The notes under the pieces: generated by a model
Seen by the model: the letters and a program-made list of their open reading frames with translations, nothing else
Databases searched by the model: none
Told to the model about the DNA's origin: nothing
Position numbers and translations under genes: made by a program
From: Paenibacillus sp. yr247
Lineage (GTDB): Bacteria > Bacillota > Bacilli > Paenibacillales > NBRC-103111
Direction: 5' to 3'
Length of the DNA: 64,000 nt
Assembly (NCBI RefSeq): GCF_900103825.1
Contig: NZ_FNIF01000002.1
Span: 515,566 to 579,565 of the forward strand
Shown here: positions 26,568 to 34,649 of the stretch, piece after piece
Position numbering within the stretch: the stretch's first letter is position 1
Layout: every line of letters begins with the position of its first letter

Positions 26568-27443
26568 TTATTTTGTTGTAGTAGTGCTTGAACCTGCTTT
26601 TATGGTGCTTGCATTCAAAGTAACACTACTCAGCATAGTACCAATTTGTTGTTGAACCGTATAAACTTGCTTTTTTAAATCAATAATTTGCTGCTTATAG
26701 GAAACAACTTGTGCGAGAGATTGAACAGCTGCGCTAATGTCACCATTATCTACAGCGGTATTAAATACTTTCCAAGCGCCGTTTCTTTGTTGTTCGGTTG
26801 ACTTTATAGTACTCCATAACGTTGTTTCTTGTTGTTGTAACGGTTTTAATGTACCAAGTATACTATTGATTTGCTTACGTTCAGCATTAACGCGATCTCT
26901 CACATCTTTCACAGAGGCCTCATTACTTTTAATCTGTGCAAAGATCGGCTGTATTTGACTTTTTAGTGCATTAATCTGTAATCTGAGTTCTACTGTTTTC
27001 TTTTCGTCTTTCATTTTTCTCGATACTTGGTATTGATGATTCAGCTCATTCCATTGAATAAAAAGGGGCTTATTCGTTTCTCTTAATACTTTATTTTGAT
27101 CGCTGATAGCCTTTAATTTAGAAATATCCTCTTTACTAACTTGAGAATATAAACCTTTAATTAAACCATAATTAGTATCATGTTGTGCTTTCATAGATAC
27201 GTCTAAATCTTTCTCTTGTTGTCTAAGATTAAGAAGTTGGTTATAAAGAGGATCAATTTGACTCACATCGTATGTAGCGTATGTAACTGATGTAACTGTT
27301 GAATCTCCGTTAGTTACTGTACCTGGTACAGCACTAGTAGGAGTATTTGGGTCATCTGCAAATGCTGTCGAGGCACCCATTGTTAAAATTGCTATTGCCA
27401 AGAAAAGAGAAAATACTTTCAATAGTTTACTTTGATTTTTCAT
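26568..27443 (-). CDS. Secreted coiled-coil protein of unknown function
   Basis: 291 residues. A clear signal peptide (KVFSLFLAIAILTMGASTAFA, cut near residue 29) is followed by a Thr/Pro/Val-rich stretch, then about 220 residues of predicted alpha-helix rich in Gln, Lys and Glu (LNLRQQEKDLDVSMKAQHD, LRLQINALKSQIQPIFAQIK), ending in a Ser/Thr tail. No enzyme motif is seen. It lies 27 bp downstream of the copper-amine-oxidase-N-domain gene and is probably in one operon with it. GAGGAGG precedes the ATG. Confidence 0.7.
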   Translation of the reverse strand: MKNQSKLLKVFSLFLAIAILTMGASTAFADDPNTPTSAVPGTVTNGDSTVTSVTYATYDVSQIDPLYNQLLNLRQQEKDLDVSMKAQHDTNYGLIKGLYSQVSKEDISKLKAISDQNKVLRETNKPLFIQWNELNHQYQVSRKMKDEKKTVELRLQINALKSQIQPIFAQIKSNEASVKDVRDRVNAERKQINSILGTLKPLQQQETTLWSTIKSTEQQRNGAWKVFNTAVDNGDISAAVQSLAQVVSYKQQIIDLKKQVYTVQQQIGTMLSSVTLNASTIKAGSSTTTTK

Positions 27444-27470
27444 TGTCTAATCCTCCTCTAAGTTTTGTGG

Positions 27471-28277
27471 TTATCGTTTATCGACAAGAGATATAATTGC
27501 TGTACCATTATCGCTTGGTATATATTCAACGGATTTATTAAATTGTTCTCCAACAAACCTGAGGGGGACTACGATATGTCCGTTTAAATTTTGTGCAGGA
27601 ACTTCTAAAGGTGGAACAGCTTGTCCATCAACTATAGCGTTTGTCGAATCCTGTACTAGTGCTACCGTTTTACCCAATAATCTAATATTAGCTGTTAAAG
27701 TGTTAGCAACCCAATCAACTTTAGCCCCTAGCTTTTCAGTAATTTTCCGTATTGGAACTAACGTACTTCCGTTGACTATTACAGGATTTACTTCGTCATT
27801 TCCATCTTTGAAATCGATTTTGTCACCATTAACAAAAACTGAGATTTTACCTGGATTTTTCGTTTTATATATTGTAACTAATTCTTCATAAATTTCTTTT
27901 TGTTCGGGTGCTAAAGATATAGCCTTATGTAGTGCCTCTACTGCTAAATTATTATCATTTGTTAGTTCATACGCTACAGCAAGCCTTAAATAATCTGCCG
28001 CATCTGCATTATTCTCAGCAGCAGCCTTTAGCGTAACAAGTTGGTCTTGAGGATTATCCCCTAATTCGGCTTTAATTTCTTCTACAGTCGCTAATTGAGT
28101 AGTTGTTCCTAGTGTAGTTGTAATCGGTGACAATACCTGAGTTGAGCTGCTTTGTTCACTTTTCCCAATGTCTTTTAACTTGTTTAGCACACTAGAATTC
28201 GATGAGTCTGCAAATACTGATGTTGAGATTGACAATGTTACTAGGACGGTTGCAATACTTAAATATCTTTTCTTCAA
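27471..28277 (-). CDS. Secreted protein with tetratricopeptide-like region and copper amine oxidase N-like (stalk) domain
   Basis: About 268 residues from TTG 28277, with GAAGG 8 nt upstream; an extended frame to 28385 lacks a site. The signal peptide is KKRYLSIATVLVTLSISTSV, cut at FADS. Residues ~85-140 read like one or two TPR units (DYLRLAVAYELTNDNNLAVE, ALHKAISLAPEQ). The C-terminal ~115 residues are a CuAO-N-like domain (VFVNGDKIDF, GSTLVPIRKITEKLGAKVDW, NGHIVVPLRFVGEQF), an extracellular module very common in Paenibacillus. No catalytic domain is present. Confidence 0.8.
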   Translation of the reverse strand: MKKRYLSIATVLVTLSISTSVFADSSNSSVLNKLKDIGKSEQSSSTQVLSPITTTLGTTTQLATVEEIKAELGDNPQDQLVTLKAAAENNADAADYLRLAVAYELTNDNNLAVEALHKAISLAPEQKEIYEELVTIYKTKNPGKISVFVNGDKIDFKDGNDEVNPVIVNGSTLVPIRKITEKLGAKVDWVANTLTANIRLLGKTVALVQDSTNAIVDGQAVPPLEVPAQNLNGHIVVPLRFVGEQFNKSVEYIPSDNGTAIISLVDKR

Positions 28278-28531
28278 AATGAAAACCTTCTTTCTCCTTG
28301 TATAAGATTTATTATCGGAATTAATTGCATAAAAATTAAGTAATTCAACAAACTTCACTTCCTTCCACAACAAACAGAGCCGCATTATGTTAAATGGCGG
28401 CTCATATCTGAATTGTTCTAGAACGTGTAACGAAAAAGTTACAATTAAAAAAAGAGGTATTATTTTCCTGGTGTGGAAAGGTTAATTGAATCACAAAAGG
28501 AGCTTTTCGAATCCGTTAAAGGAGGAACCTT

Positions 28532-29194
28532 ATGCCCATCCATTCCTATGGGGTACTCAAATGTAAAGCGATCGATCGGCGTCTCGGCACAAACGAGAAC
28601 CCCCATTTCCAGGTGCACGTTACTTCAAATAATGAACACTTTAGGATTGCAATCAATGTCAAGTCGCAGCTGAGCCCGTCCGAATTGTTATACTGTACGA
28701 TTGAACATTTTCAGCATGTCATTACGGCTGAGTTGCCTGCTTTGCCATTTGGCTTTACGCCGTTATTAAGCAAGCCTGGACATGCGCTCGATTATATCCG
28801 CAGCAAACTGTTCGACCGCCGCGACATGGTGCCGCTTGCCTTCGACATACCGGGAAGAAACAACGATCTGAACGAGAAGCTTGACTCCAACATCAAGCGC
28901 GCAATGGAGACAGAAGATGCCGTTCTGTATGCATTCGGTGAAAGATGGGGTCCGGAACACGGCAAAGCGGACAAAATTTTCGGATTCAAACTCGGCAACG
29001 GCATTCATGATATTCATATGAATCAAGGCAACAGCGGCAGTTTTACGAAAGACGACGGTGTCTATCAAGACGGGGGACTGCTGATTCATTTCCCGTCGGA
29101 AGACAGATGGTTTGCCGTATTCCTCGCATTTCAGTCCCAGTCGTGGCATACCGACGATCGGTCGGGACACGCAATCACCGGCCACAAGAAATAA
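28532..29194 (+). CDS. YukJ-like DUF2278 protein
   Basis: 220 residues beginning MPIHSYGVLKCKAIDRRLG, the standard DUF2278 opening. Later landmarks are HALDYIRSKLFDRRDMVPLA and GVYQDGGLLIHFPSEDRWFA near the C-terminus. AAAGGAGG with a 6-nt spacer precedes the ATG. The family has no proven biochemical function. Its base composition is a little more GC-rich than the neighbours on the left. Confidence 0.8.
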   Translation: MPIHSYGVLKCKAIDRRLGTNENPHFQVHVTSNNEHFRIAINVKSQLSPSELLYCTIEHFQHVITAELPALPFGFTPLLSKPGHALDYIRSKLFDRRDMVPLAFDIPGRNNDLNEKLDSNIKRAMETEDAVLYAFGERWGPEHGKADKIFGFKLGNGIHDIHMNQGNSGSFTKDDGVYQDGGLLIHFPSEDRWFAVFLAFQSQSWHTDDRSGHAITGHKK

Positions 29195-29257
29195 TGCTTA
29201 GTCCTTAACGAGACCCTATTTTCTTGTTAACGAAGTTCATACTCACACCCTTCTCGT

Positions 29258-29285
29258 TTGACAAGTGGGGAACTTGTGATAAAAT
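29258..29285 (+). promoter_or_regulatory. Promoter of the L25 gene
   Basis: Consensus -35 TTGACA (29258-29263), 16-bp spacer, -10 TAAAAT (29280-29285). Confidence 0.75.
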
Positions 29286-29322
29286 TAACATATGACAAGA
29301 AAATATGGTCAACTTGCGGGCT

Positions 29323-29351
29323 GATTAGACATTACATTGCTAATCGGTCTT
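29323..29351 (+). promoter_or_regulatory. Leader hairpin with T-run upstream of the L25 gene
   Basis: GATTAG (29323-29328) pairs with CTAATC (29340-29345), followed by GGTCTTTTTT. It lies between the promoter and the ribosome binding site, so it may be an attenuator. The stem is short. Confidence 0.35.
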
Positions 29352-29383
29352 TTTTCTTTTCCCATTCGATTAGGAGGCAACAA

Positions 29384-29962
29384 ATGATGAACAATTCTAT
29401 CCAGTTAAATGCACGGGTTAAGCTAAGTAACTCTCAAATCAATCTACTGAGAAAACAAGGGCATGTTCCGGCAATTGTATATGGTACTGACATTGGCAGT
29501 ATCGCTGTCACCGTAGGCGAAAAAGAAATACTTTCAACCTTAAAACGGAACCCGCGCGCCATTCTGAATGCAGCTATTCCGGAAAAAGGAAACAAACCGG
29601 TATTGATTCAAAATATTCAAAGAGACCCAATCTCCAACAAGATTGTCCACGTTGATTTTTATCAATTGAATATGAACGTAACTATGGATTCGAAAGTAAC
29701 GATTCACTTCTCCGGTGAACCTTTAGGTGTCAAAGAAGGAGGCATTCTTCAGGTGGAATTGTACGAAGTAGAAGTTCGCTGCATGCCTGATAAATTGCTT
29801 AGTGCATTTGAGGTTGATATCAGCGGACTTGGAATAGGCGATCATTTACTCGTTTCTGATCTTGCTTTTCATGAAGGTATAGAGGTTCTATCCGACTCTA
29901 GTGCGATGCTTGTCAAAATCTCGCATGCCCATGCCGAGGAAGCCGTCGTCGTTCCAGCCTAA
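29384..29962 (+). CDS. rplY: Ribosomal protein L25 (Ctc/TL5 form)
   Basis: 192 residues from ATG 29384 (MMNNSIQLNARVKLSNSQ), with AGGAGG upstream; an upstream-extended frame to 29258 overlaps the promoter. The N-terminal L25 domain shows RKQGHVPAIVYGTDIGSIAV and the conserved LIQNIQRDPISNKIVHVDFY. The C-terminal TL5 domain has GVKEGGILQVELYEVEVRCM. L25 binds 5S rRNA in the large subunit; in Bacillus Ctc is a stress-inducible form. It is monocistronic, with its own promoter and terminator. Confidence 0.93.
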   Translation: MMNNSIQLNARVKLSNSQINLLRKQGHVPAIVYGTDIGSIAVTVGEKEILSTLKRNPRAILNAAIPEKGNKPVLIQNIQRDPISNKIVHVDFYQLNMNVTMDSKVTIHFSGEPLGVKEGGILQVELYEVEVRCMPDKLLSAFEVDISGLGIGDHLLVSDLAFHEGIEVLSDSSAMLVKISHAHAEEAVVVPA

Positions 29963-29970
29963 CAACAACC

Positions 29971-30007
29971 AAAGGGAACCCTGTACATTTGTATAGGGTT
30001 CCCTTTT
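29971..30007 (+). terminator. Terminator of the L25 gene
   Basis: AAAGGGAACCCT and AGGGTTCCCTTTTTT form a long stem with a T6 run. It is the end of the L25 transcript and also touches the 3' end of the convergent helix-turn-helix gene. Confidence 0.9.
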
Positions 30008-30241
30008 TTATTGATTAAAATCTTCATCTTCATGAACAGCTACGATAAAATGTCCAGGGCTCACATTAAAATACTTGCATAACCGCCATATTAGATCTCT
30101 CGGATATTGTACCATCTCATCTTTATACATTTTGCGGACAGAATCAAAATGGTAGTCAATATCTTTTGCGAGCTGTCGAATCGATAAGTTTGGATCTTTT
30201 GCTCTCATAATCTCTTTTAAATTACTTCGAACCCCCGGCAT
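30008..30241 (-). CDS. Small XRE-type helix-turn-helix regulator
   Basis: 77 residues from ATG 30241, with GAGGTG upstream. LSIRQLAKDIDYHFDSVRKM followed by YKDEMVQYPRDLIWRLCKYF is a Cro/C1-type helix-turn-helix. It lies just outside the left end of the integrated element, so it belongs to the ancestral chromosome rather than to the element. Targets unknown. Confidence 0.75.
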   Translation of the reverse strand: MPGVRSNLKEIMRAKDPNLSIRQLAKDIDYHFDSVRKMYKDEMVQYPRDLIWRLCKYFNVSPGHFIVAVHEDEDFNQ

Positions 30242-30300
30242 CCTACACCTCAATATGATCAATTAGAAAAAAGCAAAAAACCCTTATCATCTGCTAAAAA

Positions 30301-30329
30301 TAAGAAAAACCCTTATAAAAAAGGGTTTT
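30301..30329 (-). terminator. Ancestral terminator of the tRNA operon
   Basis: AAAACCCTT (30306-30314) pairs with AAGGGTTTT (30321-30329). On the minus strand a T-rich tract follows. It sits just beyond the left copy of the tRNA-Leu 3' end, and a similar terminator (43582-43607) follows the intact tRNA. Confidence 0.75.
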
Positions 30330-30344
30330 CAGTCAATTAAAACC

Positions 30345-30403
30345 GGGATGCGGTCGGAGGGATTTGAACCCTCACGCCTTGTGAGCGCCACCCCCTCAAG
30401 ATG
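30345..30403 (-). repeat. attL: 59-bp copy of the tRNA-Leu 3' part
   Basis: Identical to 43623-43681. It holds the acceptor, T-arm and variable arm up to the anticodon loop but no 5' half, so it is not a working tRNA. It is the displaced original end of the tRNA gene. Confidence 0.93.
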
Positions 30404-30590
30404 ATGGAGTGGCTCCTGAAAACTCTGTTATAGTAAGATAATACCTTGATTTAAAGGGCTTGTCTACATTAGTATTATGTTGCAACAAAATCCATTCCTG
30501 ATTTACACCAAACAGAAGTACCCTATTGCTAATTCATCGGCTTCCCCTTATGTACGATATCAAACTGTTGAAATGGACCCGATATAACGT

Positions 30591-30639
30591 AAAAAAAGAC
30601 GATGGCAAGTCGGATTATCCACCGACTACGATCATCTTT
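30591..30639 (-). terminator. Terminator of the SPFH gene
   Basis: A long imperfect hairpin (AAGAcGATg...AGTCGG with CCGACT...GATcaTCTT). On the minus strand it is followed by T7. It lies about 40 bp after the SPFH stop codon. Confidence 0.75.
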
Positions 30640-30681
30640 AACTTTATTTTTCTGGATTTTTAAATGATGTTTTAATTATCA

Positions 30682-31614
30682 CTATTTTTCATCTAACTTG
30701 AATATTTTCGCCATCGCTCCAACTGAGCCTAAAGTACTAACAACATCCGTTGGGATGAAAATTGTTGATGCTGCTCCTTTGGCCATCTCTGAAAGAGCCT
30801 CAAAAGACTTATAAGTAAGAATCTCAGAATTAAGACCGGCTTCATTTAGTGCTTGTATTCGTGAACGCTCTGCATTCGCCACAAGTCTAATGGCTTCCGC
30901 ACGTCCTAAAGCTTCAAGTTCCTGTGACTTTTGTTTTGCTTCAGCGTCAAGAATTTGACGACGCTTCTCCGCTTCCGCTGCAAGTATAACTGCGGATTGT
31001 TGCGCTTCTGCACGAAGAACGGTAGCTTGTTTTTCCCCTTCCGCCTGCAATATATTCGCCCGTTTTTCTCGTTCAGCTCTCATTTGCTTTTCCATTGAAG
31101 TTTGTATATCGATTGGAATTTCCAGTTGTAAAATTTCTACCCGATCGATTCTCACTCCCCAGTTTTCAGAAGCATTATCTAGTGCTTGACGCAATTCAGC
31201 CTGAATTCGATCACGATTCGAAAGAATTTCATCAAGTTCCATTTTACCTATCGTGGAGCGTAAAGCAGAAGCAACAATATTATGAATTCCTTGCACATAA
31301 TTAGCAATTCCATATGTAGCTAATTTAGGATCAACCACTGAGAAGAAGGTTGCAAGTTCGACACCAATTGCCACGTTATCTTTTGTAATAACTGATTGGG
31401 ATGGAACTTTCTCTTGCTGAATTCTTAAATCATGTCGACTGCGAATATTATCGATAATTGGGATTATTATGTTAATACCTGCATGAAGTGTTTTATAAAA
31501 CTTTCCTACTCTTTCAACAATCGCTACGGTTTGTTGAGGAACAATCCTAATTCCTTTAACGATAACAATAACAATAAGAATGATGAGAAAAAGAAATACA
31601 ATAACCCCTACCAT
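30682..31614 (-). CDS. SPFH/stomatin-family membrane protein (slipin/QmcA type)
   Basis: 310 residues. One N-terminal membrane segment (VGVIVFLFLIILIVIVIVKG), then the SPFH domain (VPQQTVAIVERVGKFYKTLH, IDNIRSRHDLRIQQEK) and a long Ala/Glu-rich coiled coil (AEREKRANILQAEGEKQATV). It ends with a short hydrophobic tail. Such proteins form membrane scaffolds, usually with an NfeD partner. The nfeD-like gene lies 7 bp upstream here but is frameshifted. The pair sits inside the tRNA-bounded element, which is unusual for a housekeeping protein. Confidence 0.9.
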   Translation of the reverse strand: MVGVIVFLFLIILIVIVIVKGIRIVPQQTVAIVERVGKFYKTLHAGINIIIPIIDNIRSRHDLRIQQEKVPSQSVITKDNVAIGVELATFFSVVDPKLATYGIANYVQGIHNIVASALRSTIGKMELDEILSNRDRIQAELRQALDNASENWGVRIDRVEILQLEIPIDIQTSMEKQMRAEREKRANILQAEGEKQATVLRAEAQQSAVILAAEAEKRRQILDAEAKQKSQELEALGRAEAIRLVANAERSRIQALNEAGLNSEILTYKSFEALSEMAKGAASTIFIPTDVVSTLGSVGAMAKIFKLDEK

Positions 31615-31621
31615 ATTACAC

Positions 31622-32042
31622 CTACCCCTTTTTTACATAAAGTTTCGTGACCTTAACATCTATTACTATCGCTTCTTCACCTTCTTTAATCATCTCATCT
31701 GCGAATGCACTCCACATATCGGAATTCACTTTAACCAAACCACCCTCACCAGGTTTGATATCACTTATTACGTATGCCTTTTGACCTATTAATTGATTCG
31801 GTGAAGGCAACAGTTCATTAGATGAAGGTATTAGCTTGCGTGCAATAGGTAGCAAAAAAAACATATATCAAAAAGGCAAAGGCAATAAACACACATAGCT
31901 GTATCAGAATAGAAAAATGGAATATTGCAGTGATCATTGAAATTAAAGCACTGGCTGCTAGAACTAACATGTAAAAAGCACCTGTATTAAGTTCGAAAAT
32001 CACAAATAAAACGGCTAAAATAAGCCAAATTAACCAAAGCAA
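31622..32042 (-). pseudogene. NfeD-like membrane protein, frameshifted in an 8-T tract
   Basis: One frame (to 31818) gives the three membrane helices (LLWLIWLILAVLFVIFELNT, then LIQLCVFIAFAFLIYVFF). Another frame (31622-31864) gives the C-terminal OB-fold domain (LIGQKAYVISDIKPGEGGLV, VKVNSDMWSAFADE). They join at a homopolymer, A8 on the plus strand at 31854-31861: removing one base restores a normal NfeD of about 140 residues. The start is probably TTG 32042, with GAGGTG upstream, rather than 32069. It could be a dead gene, a sequencing error or a slippage-expressed gene. It would form an operon with the SPFH gene. Confidence 0.75.
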
Positions 32043-32142
32043 TTTGTTTCCGCACCTCGCTTTCAGCATCTATTCCATGTTAAGATTTATGTGATATCAT
32101 GCTTGACTATGTCAATAAAAAAGACAAAGGAGGCGGTTACTT

Positions 32143-32235
32143 ATGAACGAAAAATACTCCTTACGCGGCCTCTATAGGGGTTTCATTCTTTTCTATGCCA
32201 CCACCTGGAAAATTCCAAACCTAACGAACGAGTAG
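32143..32235 (+). CDS. Possible 30-residue small protein
   Basis: An excellent ribosome binding site (AAGGAGGCGGTTACTT) precedes an ATG with a 30-codon frame starting MNEKYSLRGLYRGFILFY. A hairpin terminator follows at 32251. The product has one hydrophobic stretch and matches nothing I know. It may be the 5' remnant of a longer gene. Confidence 0.35.
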   Translation: MNEKYSLRGLYRGFILFYATTWKIPNLTNE

Positions 32236-32250
32236 AAATTTTAAGCGTCA

Positions 32251-32286
32251 AACAGCCCCCACCTTGTCATCAAGTTGAGGGCTGTT
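32251..32286 (+). terminator. Hairpin after the small frame
   Basis: AACAGCCC (32251-32258) and GGGCTGTT (32279-32286) are perfect arms. The following T content is modest. Confidence 0.5.
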
Positions 32287-32289
32287 CTA

Positions 32290-32680
32290 TGTTGTAATCA
32301 AGACATGAATAACGCGACAAGTCAATGGCAGTGAGGGCGACCAAGGCAGCAAGTTGTCCAGCGCTTCTGGATCTGTTGGATCGGGAAGCTGCGGAAGTTG
32401 CTCAAAGATTTACTAAGTTGCCGAAGCCTATTTCCAGAAATGTGTAGACCGATACAATTCGTATCGACATCAGAAGGCGGCGAGGTTAGTGTCACAGAAG
32501 GAAGCTCTGGAAGGCATTTCACTGCACGCATGTTTAGTGAAACGTTTTTCGTTTTCTTTGGAATTACTCGAGACTGCTACCAAACCCCACTGAAAAATGG
32601 GTCTGGACATGTTCACTAAACCAAGCAAAAAGGCCAAGCTCACATATAATATGGACATCATAAAGAAAAGAGTTGATGCA
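32290..32680. other. No recognisable gene
   Basis: Short frames only, none with a good ribosome binding site or a motif I recognise. Base composition is more GC-rich than the flanks, and the frames look like fragments of something broken up. Confidence 0.5.
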
Positions 32681-32681
32681 G

Positions 32682-32918
32682 ATGCCATCTATAATCGGTG
32701 CCTCTAAAGTAGTCACTAACTCAGGGACCATAATCAACGGTGAATCGTTAATAATTATGGCGCCAACTCAAATCTCTAAATCATTCAATGGTGCCGGCGC
32801 CGGCGTTACTGGTGCCCACGCCATGACGTTTTCTTTCTTTAGTGCAACGATAACATTGATTCAGAGCGGTAATGGAGAGTTATCAAAGTATCGAAGAAAG
32901 CGCTCTGGAACTGGCTAG
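32682..32918 (+). CDS. GerPF/GerPA-like small spore germination protein, divergent C-terminus
   Basis: 78 residues from ATG 32682. MPSIIGASKVVTNSGTIING followed by ESLIIMAPTQISKSFNGAGA and GVTG is the pattern of the GerP small proteins (MPSxxG, GDxLxxxPxxxSKxxxGSGxxNTG), which affect coat permeability to germinants. The last ~25 residues (basic, GNGELSKYRRKRSGTG) do not look like the family, so a 3' frameshift or fusion is possible. It lies alone, outside any gerP operon. Confidence 0.55.
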   Translation: MPSIIGASKVVTNSGTIINGESLIIMAPTQISKSFNGAGAGVTGAHAMTFSFFSATITLIQSGNGELSKYRRKRSGTG

Positions 32919-33050
32919 AAGGTAAGTAAACACGAAATGGGTATCGAAGTGGGGGTATAGACCTAGTGCGAAACCATCCACTTGACCATATATTGGTATT
33001 GCCAGCCAGCACACTTAGCACTCACTCGTCACCCCAACAACGAGAAAAAC

Positions 33051-33100
33051 AAAAACGGTCTGTATTCGCATCTATTTCGCGATAAGACCGTTTTTGTTTT
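33051..33100. terminator. Bidirectional terminator next to the YjcZ gene
   Basis: AAAAACGGTCT (33051-33061) and AGACCGTTTTT (33085-33095), with T-rich tracts on both strands. It ends the small minus-strand gene at 33115. Confidence 0.85.
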
Positions 33101-33114
33101 TGTGTGATGTTGGT

Positions 33115-33216
33115 TTAAATTGCAAAAGTCATTAAGATAATAACCAAAAGAATAAAAAGAACCAAAACAGCTGCTGAGCTAGAACCAACACCATAACCTG
33201 CACAACTTCCACTCAT
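33115..33216 (-). CDS. YjcZ-family sporulation protein
   Basis: 33 residues beginning MSGSCAGYGVGSSSAAVLVL and ending in a single hydrophobic helix with a Phe-Ala-Ile tail. This is the layout of the very short YjcZ-type sporulation proteins: a Gly/Ser/Cys/Tyr-rich N-terminus plus one membrane helix. AGGGGAA lies 8 nt or more upstream of the ATG. Its own terminator follows. Confidence 0.75.
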   Translation of the reverse strand: MSGSCAGYGVGSSSAAVLVLFILLVIILMTFAI

Positions 33217-33409
33217 ATTTACTCATTCCCCTCAAGTGAATTTTCATTACGGTATAATCATACGCTCGGTACATAGTGATTGATTGGACGTATGCCACTG
33301 GGAGGCAACCGAAAAACGCAAACCGGGACGCAAGTCCAGAAAAAGGGGGAAGGTTGTAGGATTAAGGTTGTGATAATGGCAATTTTAGCAACCTTGATCT
33401 CAAGAATCG

Positions 33410-33552
33410 ATCATTTCATCCTCAGTCCATTCTTTGCTTAACTCTGCCTTCAGAACATCTCTGTAACCAATCCATTCCCAATCCTTTGCTCCACTAAATG
33501 GTTCAACAGTGTCTAATTGAAATACTCTTCCGTTAATTCCAATAGAACAATA
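33410..33552 (-). pseudogene. C-terminal remnant of an unknown protein
   Basis: An uninterrupted 47-codon frame with protein-like composition (GINGRVFQLDTVEPFSGAKD, then WEWIGYRDVLKAELSKEWT) but no start. It is cut off at about 33552-33570, exactly where the plus-strand primase remnant begins. I do not recognise the family. Confidence 0.35.
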
Positions 33553-33571
33553 TCAACTTCTTCTGCATCGC

Positions 33572-33849
33572 GAATTTAATATAGGTCAGACGTTCGGAAT
33601 TGGCCATGCTGATCCGAGCAAACTTTTTGAAATGCTGAAAAAGACATATGAAGTCGAATTTATCGAGCGGAATCAGTTGTGTCAATCGCTTCTATTCTCT
33701 AATCGAATGGTATTCCCTCTCCACAATGAAGCAGGAGAAGTGATAGGTTTCGCCGGTCGGACACTGATTGACGAGAAGGTCAAATATGTTAACAGCTCTA
33801 ATTCCATCGTCTTCCAGAAGTCAAAGTTTTTATAATCTGAAGAAGTGTT
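33572..33849 (+). pseudogene. DnaG-type primase remnant
   Basis: The frame reads EFNIGQTFGIGHADPSKLFE, then RMVFPLHNEAGEVIGFAGRT, then VKYVNSSNSIVFQKSKFL. This matches the DnaG catalytic-core pattern in which RIMFPI..GxxxGFGGR precedes PKYLNSPET..FxKxxxLY. It stops at TAA right after KFL; restoring two bases would read KFLYNLKK as in primases. There is no zinc-binding N-terminus and no TOPRIM part, so this is an internal fragment of a phage- or plasmid-type primase. Confidence 0.65.
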
Positions 33850-34533
33850 TATAGAGGACTGGAGTATGCTACTAAAGAGCTCGCTCCCCTAACACTTAGA
33901 AATTACGATCTACACCTTAAAAACCATATTCTCCCGGTTTTTGGTCATATGCGTATGGATCAAATAAAATCACTACATATTGTCACTTTTCTTGATGACC
34001 TAAGCAAGCCAGGAGCTCGAAAGGACGGACAAGGTGATGTACTCTCTAGCGGTACCATCGAATATATTTATCGTGTAATCAAGAACCTTTTTAACCGCGC
34101 CATGGACTGGCAAATGCTCAAGAAACATCCAATGGAAGGTATAAAAAAGCCGAAAGTAGTTCAACTTGAAATGCATTACTACGATGAGGGTGAAGCGCAG
34201 CTTGCAATAGAAGCACTATTCAAAGAACCAGTAATGTGGAGATTATTCTGCATTGGGGTAATATTCGGAGGGTTTCGTCGCGGCGAGCTTATAGGCTTTG
34301 AATGGGGGATGCCGGAATGGTTCATGCAAGAAATGAAGGCTTTCCACCATAATTGGAAGGTTGATAAGTTGAAGCTGGTGAGCTTTGGGAAGGGCAAGAA
34401 CATCAATATGTATTTCAAATTGGATTTGGCCCCTCAATGTCGAGAGGTACATTATTTGCTGTTATTGGTGATACCTGAGAAGCATTTACTATTAAGCTTC
34501 TCGGGTATTTTTGTATTCTCTTGTTCTGTTTAA
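33850..34533 (+). pseudogene. Second tyrosine integrase, remnant
   Basis: The frame opens inside a SAM-like N-terminal domain (LTLRNYDLHLKNHILPVFGH), passes through KNLFNRAMDWQMLKKHPMEG and reaches the first catalytic Arg region (GVIFGGFRRGELIGFEW). It then jumps to MPEWFMQEMKAFHHNWKVDK, leaving out the segment that normally lies between, and ends in unrelated sequence. The His-x-x-Arg box and the catalytic Tyr are missing. It has no start codon of its own. It is an older integrase, distinct from the one at 42371. Confidence 0.75.
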
Positions 34534-34556
34534 TTCAGGCTAGTTATCTCTAGTTT

Positions 34557-34576
34557 GTTGCCAAAAATGTTGCCAA
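34557..34576 (+). repeat. Tandem GTTGCCAA motif behind the integrase remnant
   Basis: Two GTTGCCAA 8-mers 4 nt apart. The same arrangement, with a 3-nt gap, is found behind the intact integrase at 43512-43530. They may be arm-type integrase binding sites. Confidence 0.5.
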
Positions 34577-34649
34577 TAATTTAAGACTAGCTTTCGATAC
34601 ATTTGGTAAAATCAATCTTTTTTAGGTTGTAATAATGATGCAACTTAAT

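Noticed and set aside
28377-28403. GAGCCGC/GCGGCTC hairpin upstream of the secreted TPR/CuAO-N gene as a terminator
   Set aside because: No clear T-run on either strand and no gene that needs ending there; it could be a leader structure but I cannot support it.
30345-30403. A second tRNA-Leu
   Set aside because: Only the 3' part is present; the 5' half, D-arm and half of the anticodon stem are missing. It is attL.
32400-32620. Fragments that might be a transposase
   Set aside because: Several short frames with protein-like composition, but none matches a transposase motif and no terminal inverted repeats were found.
33949-34533. The 194-codon frame as a working second integrase
   Set aside because: It lacks the HxxR box and the catalytic Tyr, has an internal deletion after the first catalytic Arg, and starts inside the domain.
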